Assembly: GCF_948948975.1 (NCBI RefSeq)
Contig: NZ_CARBVX010000016.1
Coordinates: forward strand, 1 to 48,240
DNA from: an uncultured Lactobacillus sp.
GTDB taxonomy: Bacteria > Bacillota > Bacilli > Lactobacillales > Lactobacillaceae
Reading direction: 5' to 3'
DNA: 48,240 nt
The notes beneath the pieces are model-generated. The model saw only the letters and a program-made list of their open reading frames with translations, did no database searches and was not told the DNA's origin. A program made the position numbers and the translations under genes. Positions 40,640-48,240 of the stretch are shown here, in pieces (the first letter of the stretch is position 1; each line of letters opens with the position of its first letter).

Positions 40640-40735
40640 GTTTAAAAGGCTGAAATTCAGGATTTCGCTGATCTATTGTCCAGCGAGATGATAAAACAAA
40701 AACGACATTTACGTTGTTTTTGTTTTTTTGTACCC
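40640..40735 (+). ncRNA. Lacto-rpoB-type structured leader
   Basis: Lactic acid bacteria carry a conserved RNA structure (the Lacto-rpoB motif) in the rpoB 5' leader, and this region is in that place. Visible helices are CGCTG with CAGCG (about 40667-40687), a GAAAT/ATTTC hairpin before it, and a terminator-like hairpin behind. Assignment to the motif is by position and recalled description, not by a covariance search. Confidence 0.6.
40696..40729 (+). terminator. Terminator-like hairpin in the rpoB leader
   Basis: ACAAAAACGAC (40696-40706) pairs with GTTGTTTTTGT (40713-40723; one G-U), and T residues run to 40729, about 78 bases before the rpoB start. It could attenuate rpoBC or stop transcripts coming from clpC. 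Confidence 0.75.
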
Positions 40736-40806
40736 AAATTTTGACTTTTTGCAATTTGTAACACAAATGTAATATTTAGATTCTTATATAAGAAAGGATG
40801 TTTTCT

Positions 40807-43800
40807 TTGTTAGGACACGCTGTGAACTACGGTAGTCACCGGACAAGACGTAGCTTCTCTCGAATTAAAGAAGTATTGAAGTTACCTAACTTGACTGATG
40901 TACAAACGCAATCTTACAAGTGGTTTCTTAATGAGGGTATTCGTGAAATGTTTGACGACATTATGCCGATTTCAGACTTTTCAGGAAAACTTTCTTTAGA
41001 GTTTGTTGACTACAAGCTTTTGAAACCAAAATATACTCTTGAAGAAGCACGTGATCACGATGCTAATTATTCTGCTCCGCTTCATGTAACTTTGAAGTTA
41101 ACTAACCATGAAACTGGAGAAATTAAGACTCAAGACGTCTTCTTTGGAGAATTCCCATTAATGACTGATTCAGGTACTTTCGTTATTAATGGTGCTGAGA
41201 GAGTTATTGTTTCTCAGCTTGTTAGATCTCCTGGTGTTTACTACCATTCAGATTTTGATAAAAATGGTCGCCAAATTTTCGGTGCTACAGTTATTCCTAA
41301 CCGTGGTGCATGGCTTGAATATGAAACTGATGCTAAAGATTTAGCTTATGTTCGTATCGATCGTACTCGTAAGCTTCCTTTAAGTGTTTTGATTCGTGCT
41401 TTAGGATTTGGTTCTGATAGTGAAATTGCCGATATGTTTGGTGAAAGTGACTCACTTCGTTTCACTTTGGAAAAAGATATCCACAAGAATCCTGCCGACT
41501 CTCGCGTTGCAGAAGCATTAAAGGATATTTACGAAAGACTACGTCCAGGTGAACCTAAGACAACTGATTCATCTCGCTCACTTTTATATGCTAGATTCTT
41601 TGATCCAAGAAGATATGATTTAGCTCCAGTTGGTCGTTATAAGATCAATAAGAAACTTTCTTTAAAGAATCGTTTACTAAGACAAACTTTGGCTGAAACT
41701 TTAGCTGATCCTGATACTGGTGAAATCATTGCTAAAAAGGGTGACGTTGTTACCCATGAACTTCTTGATAAACTATCACCTTACTTAGATCGTGATGACT
41801 TCAAGATGGTAACTTATGAACCTTCAAAGGAAGGTGTGTTACCTGATCCAGTAACAGTTCAAGAAATTAAGGTATATTCTAAAGTTGATCCTGAACGTGT
41901 AGTTAAATTAATGTCTAACGGCCACATTGCAGATGATGTTAAGCACTTAACTCCTGCTGATGTATTGGCATCAATTAACTACTTCTTCGATCTTCAAGAT
42001 AATATCGGTACTACTGATGATATTGACCACTTAGGTAACCGTCGTATTCGTCGTGTAGGTGAATTACTTCAAAACCAATTTAGAATTGGTTTAGCAAGAA
42101 TGGAACGTGTTGTCCGTGAAAGAATGTCAATTCAAGATATTTCTACTGTTACACCACAACAATTAATCAATATTCGTCCTGTTGTTGCTTCAGTTAAGGA
42201 ATTCTTTGGTTCATCACAATTATCACAATTTATGGATCAAAACAACCCACTTGGTGAGTTAACCCACAAGCGTCGTATGTCAGCCTTAGGACCTGGTGGT
42301 TTATCTCGTGACCGTGCTGGATATGAAGTTCGTGACGTGCACTATACTCACTATGGTCGTTTATGTCCTATTGAAACTCCTGAAGGACCTAACATTGGTT
42401 TGATTAACTCTTTGGCAACTTACGCTATTGTTAACAAGTATGGTTTTATTGAAACACCATACCGGCGTGTTTCTTGGGATACTCACAAGGTCACTGACAA
42501 GATCGACTACTTAACTGCTGATGTAGAAGATAATTACATTATCGCTGGTGCTAACGCTCGCTTAAATGAAGATGGTTCTTTCAAAGATAAGATTGTCTTA
42601 GCTCGTCATAAGGAAGATAACCTAGAAGTTACTCCTGACAAGATTGACTACATGGACGTTATTCCTAAGCAAGTAGTTTCAGTAACATCTGCATGTATTC
42701 CTTTCCTTGAAAACGACGACTCTAACCGTGCCTTGATGGGGGCTAACCACCAACGTCAGGCTGTTCCATTGATTAATCCACATGCACCACTTGTTGGTAC
42801 TGGTATGGAATATCGTGCAGCACATGACTCTGGGGATGCATTACTTGCTAAAGCTCCTGGTGTAGTTGAATATGTTGATGCAAACGAAATTAGAATTAGA
42901 AGAGACGACGATACTCTAGATAAGTATGTTCTTGAAAAATTCCGTCGTTCAAACGCAACTAAGAACTACAATCAAACTCCAGCGGTTAAGCAAGGCGAAC
43001 GTGTAGTTGCAGATGAAGTTATTGCTGATGGACCATCAATGGAAAACGGCGAATTAGCTCTAGGTCAAAACCCAATTATTGCATTCTTGACTTGGAACAT
43101 GTACAACTATGAAGATGCCGTTATGATTTCTGAACGTATGGTTAAAGATGATGTCTACACTTCCATTCATATTGAAGATTATGAATCAGAAGCACGTGAT
43201 ACTAAGTTAGGGCCAGAAGAAATCACACGTGAAATTCCAAATGTTGGTGAAGATGCACTCAAAGACCTCAATGAAGAAGGTATTGTTCGCATTGGTGCTG
43301 AAGTTCAAGATGGGGACATCTTAGTTGGTAAAGTAACCCCTAAAGGTGTGACTGAATTATCAGCTGAAGAACGTTTGCTTCATGCTATCTTTGGTGAAAA
43401 AGCTCGTGAAGTTCGTGATACTTCCTTGCGTGTACCTCATGGTGGTGGCGGTATTGTTCAAAACGTTCAAGTCTTTACTCGTGAAGCAGGCGATGAATTA
43501 CCACCTGGTGTAAATAAGATGGTTCGTGTTTACATCGTTCAAAAACGTAAGATCCAAGTTGGTGACAAGATGTCTGGTCGTCACGGAAACAAGGGTACTA
43601 TTGCTTTGGTTTGTCCTGAAGAAGATATGCCATATTTACCAGATGGTCGTCCAGTAGACATTTGTTTGAACCCAATGGGTGTGCCTTCTCGTATGAATAT
43701 TGGACAGGTTCTTGAATTACACTTAGGTATTGCTGCTAAACAGCTTGGTATTCATGTTGCTACTCCAGTATTTGATGGTGCTTCTGAAGATGATATGTGG

Positions 43801-44436
43801 AATATGGTCCGCGAAGCTGGTATTGGAAAAGATGGTAAAACTGTCCTTTACGATGGACGTACTGGTGAACCATTCCATAACCGTGTTTCAGTAGGGGTTA
43901 TGTACTACTTGAAACTAGCTCACATGGTTGATGATAAGATCCACGCACGTTCAATTGGGCCTTACTCACTTGTTACTCAACAACCACTTGGTGGTAAAGC
44001 ACAATTTGGTGGTCAGCGTTTCGGTGAAATGGAAGTTTGGGCTCTTGAAGCTTATGGTGCTGCGTACACTCTACAAGAAATCTTAACTTACAAGTCAGAT
44101 GACGTTGTAGGTCGTGTTAAGGCATATGAAGCTATTGTTAAGGGCGAAAAAATTCCAAAACCTGGTGTTCCAGAATCATTCCGTGTTCTTGTGAAAGAAT
44201 TACAATCTCTTGGTTTGGATATCAAAGTCTTAGATATGGATCATAAAGAAATTGAATTGCGTGATATGGATGATGATTCTAACGATCACTTCAATATCGA
44301 TACTTTATCTAAACTTGCTGAACAACAAGAAAAGAAGAAGTTAGCTGAAGAAGCTGCAAAAAATGACGATAAGTCAGATGAACCTGTAGATGAGAGTGAT
44401 TCTTCAACTTCATCTGATGATAAGGTTTCTAAGTAA
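40807..44436 (+). CDS. rpoB: RNA polymerase beta subunit
   Basis: The catalytic beta subunit, 1209 residues from TTG 40807. Conserved stretches include [15 protein letters not shown] at the start, the rifampicin region ([33 protein letters not shown]), and the C-terminal [20 protein letters not shown]. An acidic Ser/Asp-rich tail follows. I prefer TTG 40807 to ATG 40798. The ribosome binding sequence AGAAAGG runs straight into that ATG but is nine bases from the TTG, and related proteins begin with M-L-x-G-H at this point. It is 17 bases upstream of rpoC. Confidence 0.95.
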   Translation: MLGHAVNYGSHRTRRSFSRIKEVLKLPNLTDVQTQSYKWFLNEGIREMFDDIMPISDFSGKLSLEFVDYKLLKPKYTLEEARDHDANYSAPLHVTLKLTNHETGEIKTQDVFFGEFPLMTDSGTFVINGAERVIVSQLVRSPGVYYHSDFDKNGRQIFGATVIPNRGAWLEYETDAKDLAYVRIDRTRKLPLSVLIRALGFGSDSEIADMFGESDSLRFTLEKDIHKNPADSRVAEALKDIYERLRPGEPKTTDSSRSLLYARFFDPRRYDLAPVGRYKINKKLSLKNRLLRQTLAETLADPDTGEIIAKKGDVVTHELLDKLSPYLDRDDFKMVTYEPSKEGVLPDPVTVQEIKVYSKVDPERVVKLMSNGHIADDVKHLTPADVLASINYFFDLQDNIGTTDDIDHLGNRRIRRVGELLQNQFRIGLARMERVVRERMSIQDISTVTPQQLINIRPVVASVKEFFGSSQLSQFMDQNNPLGELTHKRRMSALGPGGLSRDRAGYEVRDVHYTHYGRLCPIETPEGPNIGLINSLATYAIVNKYGFIETPYRRVSWDTHKVTDKIDYLTADVEDNYIIAGANARLNEDGSFKDKIVLARHKEDNLEVTPDKIDYMDVIPKQVVSVTSACIPFLENDDSNRALMGANHQRQAVPLINPHAPLVGTGMEYRAAHDSGDALLAKAPGVVEYVDANEIRIRRDDDTLDKYVLEKFRRSNATKNYNQTPAVKQGERVVADEVIADGPSMENGELALGQNPIIAFLTWNMYNYEDAVMISERMVKDDVYTSIHIEDYESEARDTKLGPEEITREIPNVGEDALKDLNEEGIVRIGAEVQDGDILVGKVTPKGVTELSAEERLLHAIFGEKAREVRDTSLRVPHGGGGIVQNVQVFTREAGDELPPGVNKMVRVYIVQKRKIQVGDKMSGRHGNKGTIALVCPEEDMPYLPDGRPVDICLNPMGVPSRMNIGQVLELHLGIAAKQLGIHVATPVFDGASEDDMWNMVREAGIGKDGKTVLYDGRTGEPFHNRVSVGVMYYLKLAHMVDDKIHARSIGPYSLVTQQPLGGKAQFGGQRFGEMEVWALEAYGAAYTLQEILTYKSDDVVGRVKAYEAIVKGEKIPKPGVPESFRVLVKELQSLGLDIKVLDMDHKEIELRDMDDDSNDHFNIDTLSKLAEQQEKKKLAEEAAKNDDKSDEPVDESDSSTSSDDKVSK

Positions 44437-44453
44437 TATAGGAGGTTAAACTT

Positions 44454-47400
44454 TTGATCGACGTAAATAAGTTTGAAAGTATGCAAATCGGTTTGGCTTC
44501 TCCAAACAAGATCAGAAGTTGGTCTTATGGTGAAGTTAAAAAACCAGAAACTATCAACTATCGTACTTTGAAACCAGAAAAAGATGGTTTGTTCGATGAA
44601 AGAATCTTCGGGCCAACTAAAGACTGGTCTTGTGCTTGTGGTAAGTACAAGGGTATTCGTTACCGTGGCATTGTTTGTGATAGATGTGGTGTTGAAGTTA
44701 CTTCTGCTAAGGTAAGAAGAGAACGTATGGGTCACATTGAATTAGCTGCACCAGTTTCACATATCTGGTATTTCAAAGGTATCCCTTCACGTATGGGATT
44801 AGTCTTAGATATTTCACCTCGTGCATTGGAAGAAGTAATTTATTTTGCTGCTTACATTGTTATCGATGCAGGTGATACTGATCTTGAAGATAAGCAACTT
44901 TTAACAGAAGCTGAATATCGTGAAAAGAAAGCAAAATTCGGTGACCGTTTTGAAGCCAAAATGGGTGCTGAAGCTGTGAAAGAACTTCTAGAACAAGTAG
45001 ATATTGATAAAGAAGTTCATGAATTAAAAGAAGAATTAAAGACTGCTACTGGTCAAAAGAGAACTCGGGCTATCAGAAGATTAGACATCTTGGATGCCTT
45101 TAAGAATTCAGGTAACAAGCCTTCATGGATGGTTATGGATTGTATTCCTGTTATTCCACCCGACTTGAGACCAATGGTTCAACTTGATGGTGGACGTTTC
45201 GCAACTTCTGACTTGAACGATTTATACAGACGTGTAATCAACCGTAACAATCGTTTAAAGAGATTGTTAGACTTAAATGCACCAAGAATTATCGTTCAAA
45301 ATGAAAAGCGTATGCTTCAAGAAGCAGTTGACGCATTAATTGACAACGGTAGACGTGGACGTCCAGTTGTCGGACCAGGTAACCGTCCTCTTAAATCTCT
45401 TTCTCACATGTTGAAAGGTAAGCAAGGACGTTTCCGTCAAAACTTACTTGGTAAACGTGTTGACTACTCTGGTCGTTCAGTTATCGATGTTTCACCTGAA
45501 TTGAAGTTCTATCAATGTGGTGTGCCACGTCCAATGGCTCTAGAATTATTTAAGCCATTTGTAATGCATGAATTAGTAAAACGTGGTTTAGCATCTAACA
45601 TTAAGAATGCTAAGCGTAAGATTGATCGTGAAGATGATGATATCTGGGATATCTTAGAAGATGTAATTAAAGAAAGACCAGTTCTTTTGAACCGTGCACC
45701 TACTCTTCACCGTTTAGGTATTCAAGCTTTTGAACCAGTTTTAGTACCTGGTAAGTCAATCCGTCTTCACCCACTTGCTTGTGAAGCTTACAATGCCGAC
45801 TTTGATGGTGACCAGATGGCCATTCACGTTCCATTGTCTGATGAAGCTGTAGCAGAATCACGTTTGCTTATGCTTGCTGCTCACCATATCTTGGCTCCTA
45901 AGGATGGTAAGCCAATCGTAACACCTTCTCAGGATATTGTTTTGGGTAACTACTGGTTAACTCAAGCAGAACGTGGTCGTGAAGGTGAAGGAATGATCTT
46001 TGATTCACCAGCTGAAGCAGCTATTGCATATGCAAATGGTGATATTCACTATCATACTCGTATTGGTTTAGCAGCTGACTCAATGCCAGAAAAGCCATGG
46101 CCAAAAGGTTATGAACATGGAATTTTTGTAACTACTTATGGTAAGTTAGTTTTCAACCAAATTTTCCCTAAGGATTTCTACTACATTAATGATCCTACTC
46201 AAGAAAACCTTACTCATCCAGTAGATGAAAGATACTTCTTACAACCTGGTGAGGATATCCATGAAAAGCTTGACAATATGAAACTTGGTCAAGCCTTTAA
46301 GAAGGGATTCCTATCAGATTCTATTGCTCAAATTTACAAGGATTACAAAGTTCAAAGAACTTCTGATTTCTTGGATGATTTGAAGGAACTAGGCTACACT
46401 GTATGTACTACTTCTGGTTTAACTATTGGTGTTGAAGATATTCCTACAATTACTGATAAAGATGATATTGTAGCTGAAGCTCGTAAGAAAGTTGATGTTG
46501 TTTCTAAGCAATACCGTCGTGGTTTAATTACTGATGAAGAAAGACATGATCGAGTAATTAGTATTTGGAATAACTGTAAAGACATTGTTCAAAATGAAAT
46601 TGCTCAAATTCATGCACCAAGAAACCCAATTACAATCATGGCCGATTCTGGTGCTCGTGGTAACATTTCTAACTTTACCCAGCTTGCTGGTATGCGTGGT
46701 TTGATGGCCGCTCCTAACGGAGGAATGATGGAAATTCCTGTTACTTCAAACTTCCGTGAAGGTTTATCTGTTTTGGAAATGTTCATGTCCACTCACGGTG
46801 CTCGTAAGGGTATGACGGATACCGCCTTGAAGACTGCCAACTCTGGTTACTTAACTCGTCGTTTGGTAGACGTAGCTCAAGATGTCATTATTCGTGAGGA
46901 AGATTGTGGCACTGATCGTGGTTTAACTGTTCACGCAATTACTGAAGGCGATGAAATGATTGAACCATTATTTGACCGTTTAGTTGGCCGCTACACTTCT
47001 AAGAGTGTTTACGATCCAGAAACTCATGAAGTAATTTGTCCAGCTGATGTCTTAATGGACGAAGATATGGCTCATAAGATCGTTGATGCCGGAGTTACTG
47101 AAGTAACAATTCGTTCCGTATTTACTTGCAACACTCAACATGGTGTATGTAAGAAATGTTACGGTATGAACCTTGCTACTGGTGATGACGTTGAAGTTGG
47201 TGAAGCAGTTGGTACTGTTGCCGCTCAATCAATTGGTGAACCTGGTACTCAGTTAACTATGCGTAACTTCCACAACGGTGGTGTTGCCGGTGCTGCAGAT
47301 ATTACTCAAGGTTTACCTCGTGTTCAAGAATTGTTTGAGGCTCGTAATCCTAAGGGGCGTGCTACAATTTCTGAAGTAACTGGTGAAGTAACTTCAATTG

Positions 47401-48125
47401 AAGAAGATCCAGCAGAACACACTCGTCAAATTACTGTTAAGGGACAAACTGATACTCGTACTTATGATGTACCATACACTGCTTCAGTAGCAGTTACTGA
47501 AGGAGATCATGTTGTACGTGGAGATAAGTTAACTCTTGGTTCTATCGATCCTAAGGAATTGATTCGTGTACGTGATGCATTGACTACTGAAAAATACATT
47601 CTAAGTGAAATCCAAAAAGCTTATAGAATGCAGGGTGTAGAAATTGCCGATAAACACGTTGAAGTTATGGCACGTCAAATGCTTCAAAAGGTTCGTATTC
47701 TTGACCCAGGTGAAACTGATATCTTACCAGGTGAATTGATGGATATTGGTGAATTTAAGGCAAGAAACCGTGAAGTAATTATTTCCGGTGGTATTCCTGC
47801 TACTGCACAAAGTGTAATTCTTGGTATTACCAAGGCCGCTCTTGAAACTAATAGTTTCTTGTCTGCAGCTTCCTTCCAGGAAACTACTCGTGTTCTTACT
47901 GATGCATCTATTCGTGGTAAGAATGATCCATTACTTGGTCTTAAGGAAAATGTTATTATTGGTAAGATTATTCCTGCAGGTACTGGTATGCCAGTTTACC
48001 GTGAAATGGAACCTAAAGTTGATGTTCCTGAAGATGAAAAGAAAAAGTCAGTTTATTCTATAGCTGATATTGAAAAGAAATTAGCTGCAGCTGATGCAGA
48101 GAAAGATAATGGCTCAGCTGACTAA
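44454..48125 (+). CDS. rpoC: RNA polymerase beta' subunit
   Basis: The beta' subunit, 1223 residues, with start TTG 44454 behind AGGAGGT. The N-terminal zinc site is Cys60, Cys62, Cys75 and Cys78. The active-centre NADFDGD holds Asp449, Asp451 and Asp453, which bind the catalytic Mg. The second zinc region ([19 protein letters not shown]) and the trigger-loop/bridge-helix areas ([17 protein letters not shown]) are intact. Short C-terminal charged tail. Two terminators follow. Confidence 0.98.
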   Translation: MIDVNKFESMQIGLASPNKIRSWSYGEVKKPETINYRTLKPEKDGLFDERIFGPTKDWSCACGKYKGIRYRGIVCDRCGVEVTSAKVRRERMGHIELAAPVSHIWYFKGIPSRMGLVLDISPRALEEVIYFAAYIVIDAGDTDLEDKQLLTEAEYREKKAKFGDRFEAKMGAEAVKELLEQVDIDKEVHELKEELKTATGQKRTRAIRRLDILDAFKNSGNKPSWMVMDCIPVIPPDLRPMVQLDGGRFATSDLNDLYRRVINRNNRLKRLLDLNAPRIIVQNEKRMLQEAVDALIDNGRRGRPVVGPGNRPLKSLSHMLKGKQGRFRQNLLGKRVDYSGRSVIDVSPELKFYQCGVPRPMALELFKPFVMHELVKRGLASNIKNAKRKIDREDDDIWDILEDVIKERPVLLNRAPTLHRLGIQAFEPVLVPGKSIRLHPLACEAYNADFDGDQMAIHVPLSDEAVAESRLLMLAAHHILAPKDGKPIVTPSQDIVLGNYWLTQAERGREGEGMIFDSPAEAAIAYANGDIHYHTRIGLAADSMPEKPWPKGYEHGIFVTTYGKLVFNQIFPKDFYYINDPTQENLTHPVDERYFLQPGEDIHEKLDNMKLGQAFKKGFLSDSIAQIYKDYKVQRTSDFLDDLKELGYTVCTTSGLTIGVEDIPTITDKDDIVAEARKKVDVVSKQYRRGLITDEERHDRVISIWNNCKDIVQNEIAQIHAPRNPITIMADSGARGNISNFTQLAGMRGLMAAPNGGMMEIPVTSNFREGLSVLEMFMSTHGARKGMTDTALKTANSGYLTRRLVDVAQDVIIREEDCGTDRGLTVHAITEGDEMIEPLFDRLVGRYTSKSVYDPETHEVICPADVLMDEDMAHKIVDAGVTEVTIRSVFTCNTQHGVCKKCYGMNLATGDDVEVGEAVGTVAAQSIGEPGTQLTMRNFHNGGVAGAADITQGLPRVQELFEARNPKGRATISEVTGEVTSIEEDPAEHTRQITVKGQTDTRTYDVPYTASVAVTEGDHVVRGDKLTLGSIDPKELIRVRDALTTEKYILSEIQKAYRMQGVEIADKHVEVMARQMLQKVRILDPGETDILPGELMDIGEFKARNREVIISGGIPATAQSVILGITKAALETNSFLSAASFQETTRVLTDASIRGKNDPLLGLKENVIIGKIIPAGTGMPVYREMEPKVDVPEDEKKKSVYSIADIEKKLAAADAEKDNGSAD

Positions 48126-48156
48126 TCATCCTTTCAAAACTTAAACATTTGTGTTC

Positions 48157-48193
48157 AAAAAGCCTATTCGTGTAAAAACGAGTAGGCTTTTTT
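48157..48193 (+). terminator. First terminator of rpoBC
   Basis: AAAAAGCCTATTCGT (48157-48171) pairs with ACGAGTAGGCTTTTT (from 48178; one G-U), and T residues run to 48193. Confidence 0.9.
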
Positions 48194-48199
48194 CTACGT

Positions 48200-48236
48200 A
48201 AAGTCAAGCACAATAGGATGTTTGACTTTATTTTTT
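48200..48236 (+). terminator. Second terminator-like hairpin after rpoBC
   Basis: AAAGTCAAGCA (48200-48210) pairs with TGTTTGACTTT (48219-48229; one G-U), and a run of T follows to 48236. It is either a back-up terminator or the start of the next gene's leader, which lies outside the window. Confidence 0.75.
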
Positions 48237-48240
48237 AGTT

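Noticed and set aside
44286..44735. 149-codon open frame on the minus strand across the rpoB-rpoC junction
   Set aside because: It lies wholly antisense to two highly conserved genes, has no ribosome binding site or family resemblance, and is Ser/Thr/Phe-rich as expected of reversed acidic coding sequence.

Overview
The window is an AT-rich, low-GC Firmicute chromosome segment that reads like a Lactobacillus of the gasseri/johnsonii type (acidophilus group). The reasons are the TTG/GTG starts with strong AGGAGG-type ribosome binding sites, L-lactate dehydrogenase, a LacS-type galactoside carrier with a fused IIA domain, type B L31, the mfd-rqcP-divIC-yabR-tilS-ftsH order, and clpC directly before rpoBC with no ctsR-mcsAB block. 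It is mostly housekeeping DNA. I see no phage, insertion sequence, CRISPR array or rRNA.

Layout. 1-7063: the start of a C69 dipeptidase gene (minus), an AraC-type regulator (minus) and a divergent raffinose-family sugar operon (carrier, alpha-galactosidase, sucrose phosphorylase). 7103-11357: glyA, then a TrpX-type ABC importer (binding protein, permease, ATPase) preceded by a structured leader with a 17-codon Trp-containing peptide and two terminators. 11425-17956: APC permease, rpmE2, murF, cshA, acpS, alr. 18021-19819 (minus): a CBS/ACT c-di-AMP-binding candidate and ldh. 20004-28663: pth, mfd, rqcP, divIC, yabR, tilS, ftsH. 28746-36116: two tandem YfhO-type membrane proteins, hslO, dusB. 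36134-37966: lysS, tRNA-Gly(GCC), tRNA-Pro(CGG). 38131-48236: clpC, then rpoB (with a structured leader) and rpoC, closed by two terminators.

How genes work together. The sugar operon imports raffinose-family sugars, removes galactose and splits the remaining sucrose by phosphorolysis to glucose-1-phosphate and fructose. murF, alr and acpS serve wall and lipid synthesis. mfd to ftsH joins DNA repair, ribosome quality control, division, tRNA modification and membrane proteolysis.

The most interesting signal is RNA-level regulation. In the leader at 8430-8673 six segments can pair in two alternative registers (1:2, 3:4, 5:6 or 2:3, 4:5), so one switch could open both terminators. Elsewhere several hairpins sit so close to the next gene (tilS, yfhO1, yfhO2, hslO, tRNA-Pro) that I see no room for a separate promoter, which implies read-through or attenuation. 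A near-perfect 19-bp palindrome overlaps the clpC promoter where a CtsR site might be expected. All gaps between genes are below about 300 bases once the leaders and tRNAs are counted.
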